Origin: Planctomycetota bacterium
GTDB lineage: Bacteria > Planctomycetota > UBA1135 > UBA2386
NCBI GenBank assembly: GCA_020425915.1
Contig: JAGQQZ010000552.1
Coordinates: 1 to 8,966 of the forward strand
DNA length: 8,966 nucleotides
Reading direction: 5' to 3'
Within the stretch, counting starts at the first letter, position 1, and each line of letters starts with the position of its first letter. Shown here in pieces: positions 1 to 5,244 of this stretch. The translations under genes and the position numbers were made by a program. Under the pieces are notes generated by a model. It was not told where the DNA came from and did not search any database. It was given only the letters and a program-made list of their open reading frames with translations.

Positions 1-744
1 CGCGATCTCGAGTGGCTCGGCCTCGATTGGGACGGCGACCCGGTTCGGCAGTCCGATCGACTCGAGGACTATTCCGCCGCGGCCGACGACTTGGTCTCTC
101 GGGGGCTCGCCTATCCGTGCGTGTGCACTCGCAAGGAGGTCGAGGAAGCCGCCTCGGCACCACACGAGACATGGCATGACGCGACGCCGTACCCCGGAAC
201 CTGCCGCGATCGGTGGCGCGATCTCGCGGCCGCTCGGGCGGAGACCGGACGACAGCCGGCAGTTCGCTTCCGGGTGGACGTCGATCGCGTGCCGTTCGAG
301 GACGGATTCGCGGGGCCCCAGCAGGGACGGATCGCCGGCGATTTCGTGATTCGGAAGCGCGATGGGGGGCCGGCGTACCAGCTCGCGGTCGTCGTCGACG
401 ACGCTGCGTTCGGGGTCGACGAAGTCGTGCGTGGCGATGACCTGCTGCCGTCCACTCCCCGACAACTGCTGCTCTACCGCGCGCTGTCGTTGCGTCCGCC
501 GAGGTTCTTGCACCTGCCGCTGCTCGTCGGATCGGACGGTCTTCGGTTGGCCAAGCGACATGGCGACACGTCCCTCGCGCACTACCGGGCGGCGGGCGTC
601 GCGCCCGAGCGGATCGTCGGTTACCTCGCGGCCGCGTCCGGGTTCGACGTGCCCGGCGATGCCTGTCGGCCGTCGGAACTCGTTTCCCGGTTCTCGTGGG
701 ACGCCGTGCCGAACGCGCCGGTCGTCGTCGACTTCGCGCCCTGA
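1..744 (+). CDS. gluQ: Glutamyl-Q tRNA(Asp) synthetase (GluQ-RS), 5'-truncated by the window edge
   Basis: Reading frame 1 is open from base 1 to a TGA at 742-744, giving 247 residues of a protein that starts before the window. GluQ-RS is a paralogue of the catalytic half of glutamyl-tRNA synthetase. It activates glutamate and transfers it to the queuosine base at the anticodon wobble position of tRNA(Asp), in the cytoplasm. Visible hallmarks: a zinc site of the YadB type (C40-x-C42, then Y64-x3-C68 in the PYPGTC stretch); the GDDLL segment of the class I synthetase core; and a KMSKS-like loop RLAKRHGD at residues 182-189, the form usual in GluQ-RS. The protein ends about 58 residues after that loop, so it lacks the anticodon-binding domain of a true GltX. 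The missing N-terminus should carry the HIGH motif. The 3' end overlaps the convergent membrane-protein gene by 124 bases. A short discriminating GluRS is the only serious alternative, and the zinc spacing and short C-terminus argue against it. Confidence 0.9.
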   Translation, partial: RDLEWLGLDWDGDPVRQSDRLEDYSAAADDLVSRGLAYPCVCTRKEVEEAASAPHETWHDATPYPGTCRDRWRDLAAARAETGRQPAVRFRVDVDRVPFEDGFAGPQQGRIAGDFVIRKRDGGPAYQLAVVVDDAAFGVDEVVRGDDLLPSTPRQLLLYRALSLRPPRFLHLPLLVGSDGLRLAKRHGDTSLAHYRAAGVAPERIVGYLAAASGFDVPGDACRPSELVSRFSWDAVPNAPVVVDFAP

Positions 745-1604
745 GGCACGAGGGCGCCGTTCGCGAGCGTCCAGTAGGCGGTCAGGAAGATCGTCGACGT
801 CATCACCGCGGCGGTCGTGATCCAGAAGCCGCAGAAGGTGTTGCCGTACCAGATCGTGGGGAACATCGAGAAGTCGAGCGACGAGTCGTTGACCGCGGCG
901 ATCTCGAGCAGCCGATTCGGGTCGTAGCGCCAGGACATCCGCGGCATCGCGACGATCGTGGCGAAGCACAGTGCCAGTTGCCCGGCCGCGATCACGGTGA
1001 CCCGCAACGGGTTGCGGATCAGGATTCCGATCGCACTGACGGCGGCGCGGAACGGCTGACCGGGTCGCCGCGACGCCGCGCCGACGACCGGCCCGAGCAG
1101 GATGCTCGGGATCGTGAACGCGAGCCACAGCGACGGGATGCCGCCGGCTCGGTGCGAGACGTCCTGTGCGATCACGAAGCAGCAAGCGGCGATCGCGAGC
1201 TTGGCGACGACGAACGTCGGCGTGTGGATCCGGAGCCCGCGCAGGAACGCGTCGGGACCCGGCTTCCGTCCGTCGCGCTGCGCCTCGAGCAGCCCGACGT
1301 GGCCGGCGAGGCCGGCGGCGACCAGGACCAGGATCAGCAGGTTGGCGCCGAACGACGAGTCGGTGTCGGCGTCCAGGAACGGGTTCGTTCCGCCGCCGTC
1401 GATCGCGAGCATGAACATGCCGACGGCGAAATACGTCATCGCCGCCGGGACGAGGAAGGCGGGCGCCGACACCATCAACCGAAACGCGTCGGCCAGCTTG
1501 CCGCCTGAGCGCGCGGGACCGGTCCAGGGCCGGAGGACGATCAGCGCGACGAGGACGACCGTCAGCAGTCCGAGCAGGATCGGGGCTAGGGCGTTGGTGC
1601 GCAT
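621..1604 (-). CDS. Seven-helix integral membrane protein of unknown function
   Basis: A 327-residue protein from an ATG (reverse complement of 1602-1604) to a TAA (621-623). I do not recognise the family. About seven hydrophobic segments are visible, near residues 5-24, 46-67, 86-106, 129-147, 157-178, 201-220 and 257-284, so it is an inner-membrane protein with little soluble mass. A loop at residues 107-127 is charged and Gly/Pro-containing, and residues 222-255 form a polar loop. The frame stays open upstream to 1868, but that part reads arginine-rich and lies antisense to the methyltransferase gene, so the ATG just before the first helix is preferred. The last 40 residues (about 288-327) are polar, rich in Ser, Thr, Ala and Gly, and encoded antisense to the 3' end of GluQ-RS; they look like read-through after loss of an earlier stop codon. 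No catalytic motif was seen. Evidence that it is a gene: consistent helix pattern in one frame and no competing gene on the other strand. Confidence 0.8.
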   Translation of the reverse strand: MRTNALAPILLGLLTVVLVALIVLRPWTGPARSGGKLADAFRLMVSAPAFLVPAAMTYFAVGMFMLAIDGGGTNPFLDADTDSSFGANLLILVLVAAGLAGHVGLLEAQRDGRKPGPDAFLRGLRIHTPTFVVAKLAIAACCFVIAQDVSHRAGGIPSLWLAFTIPSILLGPVVGAASRRPGQPFRAAVSAIGILIRNPLRVTVIAAGQLALCFATIVAMPRMSWRYDPNRLLEIAAVNDSSLDFSMFPTIWYGNTFCGFWITTAAVMTSTIFLTAYWTLANGALVPQGAKSTTTGAFGTASHENRETSSDGRQASPGTSNPDAAAR

Positions 1605-1676
1605 GGTGTGAGTCGGCGATGGCCGCGTGCGACAGACCCGCGAGATTATCCGGAAAAACTGGCATCGTATGTGCCG
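1605..1676. promoter_or_regulatory. Divergent intergenic region between membrane-protein gene and methyltransferase operon
   Basis: These 72 bases separate two divergent start codons and must hold the start signals of both if neither gene has a distant promoter. The stretch 1641-1670 is noticeably richer in A and T than its surroundings. On the minus strand 1650-1645 reads GATAAT, five of six matches to a sigma-70 -10 box, placed about 40 bases before the membrane-protein ATG; no good -35 box lies at 16-18 bases from it. On the plus strand the only candidate is TATGTG (1668-1673), which would give a leaderless or nearly leaderless methyltransferase mRNA. Neither start codon has a convincing Shine-Dalgarno sequence. 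Promoter assignment is tentative. Confidence 0.35.
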
Positions 1677-2480
1677 ATGACGATCCGAACCGAGATCACC
1701 TCGACGAAGAACCCTCTCGTCCGCCGCGTGCGCGAGACGGCGGCTGGCGAGAACGCCGGCGAGATCGCACTCGACGGCGTCCGCCTCGCGTGGGAAGCCC
1801 TCGCGTCCGAACGGCCGATCCGCGTCTGCGCGGTGTCGTCGCGACTCACCGAGGTGCGCGGAGGGCACGACCTGCGGTCCCGCCTCCAGGCCCGGAGCGA
1901 CGAATGGTACGAGTGCTCCGAGGCCGTGATGGCACGGATGTCCTCGGTCGACGCGCCGCAGGGCGTGATCCTGATCGTCGAACGCGCACCGGACGAACTC
2001 GACTTCGTGCTCGCGGACCGGGGCGTGACGCCATTGGTCGTCGCGGCTTCGGGCGTCCGCGATCCCGGCAACACCGGCGCGCTCGTGCGCACCGCCGAGG
2101 CCGCGGGTGCGACCGGGTTCGTGGCGCTTCGCGGCGGGGCGGATCCGTTGCGTGACAAGGCCATCCGCGGCTCGGCAGGCAGTGTCCTGCGCCTGCCGAT
2201 CGCCCGCGACGTCACCACCGAATCGTTCGTGGCGCGCGTTCGTGATCTCGGCTCGCGCCTCGTCGTCGCGACCGGTGACGGCGACGTCGCGTACACCGAC
2301 ACGGATTTCCGAGCCCCGACCGTCCTCGTCGTCGGCGCCGAAGCCCAGGGGATTCCCGCGCAGCTGCGCGACGCGGCCGACGCGTGCGTCCAGATCCCGA
2401 TCGCTCCGCCGGTCGAGAGTCTGAACGTCGCGGTCGCCGCGGGCGTGTTGTTGTTCGAGGCGAGGCGCCAGCGAGGATGA
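1677..2480 (+). CDS. SpoU/TrmH-family RNA 2'-O-ribose methyltransferase
   Basis: A 267-residue cytoplasmic enzyme that transfers a methyl group from S-adenosylmethionine to a ribose 2'-OH in rRNA or tRNA. All three SpoU (SPOUT-fold) motifs are present: motif 1 with N132, G134 and the R138-T139 pair in the DPGNTGALVRT segment; motif 2, VLVVGAEAQGIP, with G220 and E222; and motif 3, IPIAPPVESLNVAVA, with S248-L249-N250. Residues 1-100 form the N-terminal substrate-binding domain, beginning with the typical phrase ITSTKNPLVRRVRE. Length and layout fit the RlmB/TsnR/YsgA-like branch, but the exact target nucleotide cannot be read from sequence, so no symbol is given. ATG 1677 is preferred; a GTG two codons earlier (1671) is also possible. 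The stop overlaps the rarA start by four bases (ATGA, 2477-2480), so this is the first gene of a three-gene operon. Confidence 0.93.
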   Translation: MTIRTEITSTKNPLVRRVRETAAGENAGEIALDGVRLAWEALASERPIRVCAVSSRLTEVRGGHDLRSRLQARSDEWYECSEAVMARMSSVDAPQGVILIVERAPDELDFVLADRGVTPLVVAASGVRDPGNTGALVRTAEAAGATGFVALRGGADPLRDKAIRGSAGSVLRLPIARDVTTESFVARVRDLGSRLVVATGDGDVAYTDTDFRAPTVLVVGAEAQGIPAQLRDAADACVQIPIAPPVESLNVAVAAGVLLFEARRQRG

Positions 2481-3790
2481 GCCTGTTCGCCGAACCGCCT
2501 GCCGCCGAGTCGGCGCGCCCGCTCGCCGAACGCATGCGGCCGAAGTCGCTCGACGAAGTCATCGGCCACGACGAATTGCTGGGTGCCGAGCGTTCGCTGC
2601 GCCGCGCGATCGAAGCCGGGCAGCCCGGTTCGCTGATCCTCTGGGGTCCGCCCGGCGTCGGCAAGACCACGCTCGCGCGGCTGATCGCGGATGCAGTCGA
2701 TGGCGCCTTCGAACCGTTCTCGGCCGTGCTGTCGGGCGTGAAGGACGTCCGCGCGGCGGTCGAGCGCGCGCGTCAGCTCCGCTCGCGCGAAGGGCGGACG
2801 ACGCTCGTGTTCGTCGACGAGATCCACCGCTTCAACAAGGCACAGCAGGATGCGTTCCTGCCGCACGTCGAGTCCGGTGACATCGTCCTGGTCGGTGCGA
2901 CGACCGAGAACCCGTCGTTCTCGGTCATCTCGGCGTTGCTGTCCCGTTGTCGCGTCGTGCGACTCGACGTCCTGGCCGACGAGTCGGTCGAGGAACTGTG
3001 CCGTCGCGCACTCGCCGATCGAGAACGCGGGATCGGGCGGCTCGAACTCGAGTTCGAGGCCGAAGCGATGCGAACGCTGGTCGGCATCGCCGGTGGCGAC
3101 GCGCGCCGCGCGTTGACGATCCTCGACGCGCTCGCGACCACCGCCGAGCCCGGCGCGGCGATCGATCGGGCGGCGATCGAGGAGTGTGCGCAGTCGCGGA
3201 CGCTGGCACACGATCGTGCCGGCGACCACCACTTCGATCTGCTGAGTGCGCTGCACAAGAGCCTGCGCAACTCGGATCCGCAGGCGGCCGTGTACTGGTT
3301 GGCCCGCATGTTGGAGGCCGGCGCCGACCCGATGCAGGCTGCTCGTCGCCTGGTTGCGGCCGCCGCAGAAGACGTCGGGCTCGCGGATCCGATGGCGTTG
3401 CAGATCGCGACCAGCGCACTGACCGCGCTGCATCAGCTCGGACTGCCGGAGGGGCGGTTGCCGCTCGCGCAGGCGGTGATCTACGTCGCGAGCGCGCCGA
3501 AGAGCAACTCGGTGACACGTGCGATCGACGCGGCGGCACGGACCGTCCGCGAGGGGCGCCAACATCCGGTTCCTCCGCACCTGCGCAACGCGCCGACCCG
3601 ATTGGCTCGCGAACTCGGGCACGCCGAGGGATACCGGTACGCGCACGACGAGCCGGGGTCGGTCGCGGACATGGACTGCCTGCCCGAGGACATGCAAGGG
3701 GTTCGGTTCTACGAGCCCGGCGACTGGGGATTCGAGCAGCGGATGCGCGAGCGACTCGGCGAGATCGAGCGGCGTCGCGACGAGTCGTGA
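2477..3790 (+). CDS. rarA: Replication-associated recombination protein A (RarA/MgsA AAA+ ATPase)
   Basis: A 437-residue protein, close to the usual length of RarA (about 440). RarA is a homotetrameric AAA+ ATPase of the clamp-loader-like group that acts at stalled or gapped replication forks with SSB; its eukaryotic counterpart is WRNIP1/Mgs1. Visible features: the opening MSLF and the RPLAERMRPKSLDEVIG phrase typical of the family; Walker A GPPGVGKT at 57-64; Walker B with D114-E115 in VDEIHRFNKAQQDAF; sensor 1 region GATTENPSF at 140-148; arginine finger around R157 in LLSRCRV. The C-terminal half contains the tetramerisation domain, with the conserved DHHFDLLSALHKSLR, YWLARMLEAGADP and NAPTRL-type stretches. 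The ATG overlaps the upstream stop (ATGA) and its own stop overlaps the DUF72 start (GTGA), so translation of all three genes is probably coupled. No residue expected in the ATPase site is missing. Confidence 0.97.
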   Translation: MSLFAEPPAAESARPLAERMRPKSLDEVIGHDELLGAERSLRRAIEAGQPGSLILWGPPGVGKTTLARLIADAVDGAFEPFSAVLSGVKDVRAAVERARQLRSREGRTTLVFVDEIHRFNKAQQDAFLPHVESGDIVLVGATTENPSFSVISALLSRCRVVRLDVLADESVEELCRRALADRERGIGRLELEFEAEAMRTLVGIAGGDARRALTILDALATTAEPGAAIDRAAIEECAQSRTLAHDRAGDHHFDLLSALHKSLRNSDPQAAVYWLARMLEAGADPMQAARRLVAAAAEDVGLADPMALQIATSALTALHQLGLPEGRLPLAQAVIYVASAPKSNSVTRAIDAAARTVREGRQHPVPPHLRNAPTRLARELGHAEGYRYAHDEPGSVADMDCLPEDMQGVRFYEPGDWGFEQRMRERLGEIERRRDES

Positions 3791-4641
3791 GTGGCGAGAT
3801 CCGCATCGGTGTCGCCGGCTGGTCGTATCCCGACTGGCGTGGCGTCGTGTATCCGCGAGGTTGCCGCGACGAACTCGGTTGGGTCGCGCGCTACGTCGAT
3901 TTCGTGGAACTCAACACGACGTTCTACCGCGTGCCGACGGTCGACGCGGTCGAGTCCTGGGTCGAGCGATCCGCCGCGTCTTCCTTGCCGTTCACCGCGA
4001 AGTTGCCACGCGAGGTCAGCCACGAGCGCCGTGTGGAGCCAGCGCTCGTCGATGCGTTCGCGCGTGCGCTCGACCCTTTGATCGCGGCGCGCCGCCTCGA
4101 GGCGTTGCTCGCCCAATTCAACTTCCGATTCCAAGCCGACCGTGCCGCTCTCGATCACCTCGGCATCGTGGCACGTGCGTTCGGTGATCTCGCTCCGCTC
4201 GTCGTCGAGTTGCGCCACGCGTCGTGGCGGGACGCGATCGGCGACGTCCGAGCGCTCGGGTTCTCCGTCGCGAATCTCGACTACCCGATGCGCGACGACG
4301 GCTTCGACGGCGGCCGGGGCTCGTGTGGACCGCTCGGCTACTTCCGGATCCACGGTCGCAACCGCGCGGCGTGGTACACGAAGGGGGCCGGGCGCGACGC
4401 GGTCTACGACTACGAGTACTCGCCGTCCGAGCGCGACGAACTGCTCGATCGCGTGCGTGCGATCGCCGGTGGCGACTGCGGCACGGTCTTCGTCGTCGCG
4501 AACAACCACTTCCGTGGGAACGCGGTGAAGCTCGCGCTCGAGCTGAAGGCCGCGAGTTCGGGCGAGAGAGTCGGGGTGCCCGACCCGCTGCTCGCGGCGC
4601 ACCCGAGCCTCGGCGCGATCGCGCGCGGCACGTTGTTCTGA
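3787..4641 (+). CDS. DUF72 (YecE-like) TIM-barrel protein
   Basis: A 284-residue protein starting at GTG 3787, which overlaps the rarA stop as GTGA; no ATG lies near, and the family signature begins only five residues in, which supports this start. DUF72 proteins adopt a TIM-barrel fold and are widespread in bacteria and archaea, but the biochemical function is not established. Recognised family stretches: IRIGVAGWSYPDWRGVVYP (residues 5-23), VDFVELNTTFYRVPT, PFTAKLPREVSH, LLAQFNFRF, LVVELRHASW, YFRIHGRN followed by WYTKGAG, and near the C-terminus VFVVANNHFRGNAVKLALEL, corresponding to the family's FNNH segment. Its last position in an operon with an RNA methyltransferase and a fork-maintenance ATPase gives only a weak hint to nucleic-acid housekeeping. 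Family assignment is secure; the role is unknown. Confidence 0.94.
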   Translation: MSGEIRIGVAGWSYPDWRGVVYPRGCRDELGWVARYVDFVELNTTFYRVPTVDAVESWVERSAASSLPFTAKLPREVSHERRVEPALVDAFARALDPLIAARRLEALLAQFNFRFQADRAALDHLGIVARAFGDLAPLVVELRHASWRDAIGDVRALGFSVANLDYPMRDDGFDGGRGSCGPLGYFRIHGRNRAAWYTKGAGRDAVYDYEYSPSERDELLDRVRAIAGGDCGTVFVVANNHFRGNAVKLALELKAASSGERVGVPDPLLAAHPSLGAIARGTLF

Positions 4642-4768
4642 GGGCGAATCAGGGTGTGTCCTGGGGGCGACACCGGGCCAGCCTGGGCTCCGCCACGTAA
4701 GTCCCATGGCAACGGGGACTTGCACGGCAATCTCGAGTCGGCACGACAGTTGAGAGAACGGGGGTGCC
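4642..4768 (+). other. Intergenic spacer with hairpin potential upstream of the lipoprotein gene
   Basis: These 127 bases lie between two same-strand genes and contain no supported gene. The clearest structure is a perfect 7-bp inverted repeat, AAGTCCC at 4699-4705 and GGGACTT at 4715-4721, extendable by one T-G wobble and one G-C pair (4697-4698 with 4722-4723), closing a nine-base loop. A second, weaker pairing is GTGTC (4656-4660) with GACAC (4669-4673). Neither is followed by a run of T, so a standard intrinsic terminator for the rarA operon is not evident. The hairpins may instead lie in the 5' leader of the lipoprotein mRNA. A GGGGG run at 4760-4764 is a plausible ribosome-binding site just before the ATG at 4769. 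Confidence 0.45.
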
Positions 4769-5239
4769 ATGACACTCCACAAGTCGCTCCCGTTGCTCCT
4801 CGTCGCGCTCCTGGCCACCGCGTGCCACGGTCACCGCCGTGCGAAGCTCGTCGTCGACACCCAGCCCCTGCCGCGCACCGTCGCGATCGAGGTCGAGGTC
4901 TACGACCCGGTCTCCGGCTTCGTCTGGCAGGACGTCTCGGTGCGCATCGTCGAGGCGTACCACGAATGGTCGGGTTGCGTCTGCGAGAGCCCGTGGTTCG
5001 ACGACTACTACTACACGGATTCGAGTGGCCTGGTCTATCTCGACGAGTACTCGCTCGCGTTCGCCGAGGTCGGTTTCCTCGAGGACACCGAGCAGCGTGC
5101 GATCGTCGAGTCGGGTCGGTTCGAGGACGAAGCGGTCGTCACGCTCGAGATCTCGGCGCCGACGTTCGAGACGGTCTGGGTCGACGTGCCGGTGAGCTGG
5201 GACGAACCGATCGCGTTCGTGTCGGTGCCGTTCGAGTAG
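4769..5239 (+). CDS. Small acidic predicted lipoprotein, unknown family
   Basis: A 156-residue protein with a lipoprotein-type signal: charged start (MTLHK), hydrophobic stretch 7-15, then LLATAC with the candidate lipidated C19. The lipobox is slightly off consensus (Ala at -3), so plain secretion is possible. The mature part opens with a short basic patch (HGHRRAK) and is then strongly acidic and aromatic, including FDDYYY at 77-82 and a CVC pair (C70, C72). The order of beta-like segments, with VEVYDPVSGFVWQDVSVRI followed by YYTDSSGLVYL, resembles the transthyretin-like or carboxypeptidase-regulatory beta-sandwich, where a T-D-x-x-G turn is typical; this is inference from pattern only. 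No catalytic motif is seen. The G-rich run at 4760-4764 supports this start. The gene ends 5 bases from the convergent protease stop, so the two transcripts probably overlap at their 3' ends. I do not recognise the protein. Confidence 0.75.
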   Translation: MTLHKSLPLLLVALLATACHGHRRAKLVVDTQPLPRTVAIEVEVYDPVSGFVWQDVSVRIVEAYHEWSGCVCESPWFDDYYYTDSSGLVYLDEYSLAFAEVGFLEDTEQRAIVESGRFEDEAVVTLEISAPTFETVWVDVPVSWDEPIAFVSVPFE

Positions 5240-5244
5240 TCGGC

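Noticed and set aside
1..744. Full-length glutamate-tRNA ligase (GltX)
   Set aside because: The protein ends soon after the KMSKS-like loop with no anticodon-binding domain, and it has the GluQ-RS zinc ligands.
1605..1868. Upstream extension of the membrane-protein frame to an earlier start
   Set aside because: The added residues are charged and Arg-rich, antisense to the methyltransferase N-terminus, and unlike the membrane protein that follows.
1646..3697. 683-codon open frame on the minus strand, opposite the methyltransferase and rarA genes
   Set aside because: It reads Arg-rich low-complexity protein and lies antisense to two clearly conserved enzymes. Long stop-free antisense frames are common in DNA this GC-rich.
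4656..4673. Intrinsic terminator after the DUF72 gene
   Set aside because: The stem is only 5 bp and no T tract follows, so it does not meet the usual pattern.
4706..4753. 15-codon frame (ATG to TGA) in the spacer before the lipoprotein gene, a possible leader peptide
   Set aside because: It has no ribosome-binding site, overlaps the hairpin loop and shows no run of regulatory codons. A frame this short is expected by chance.
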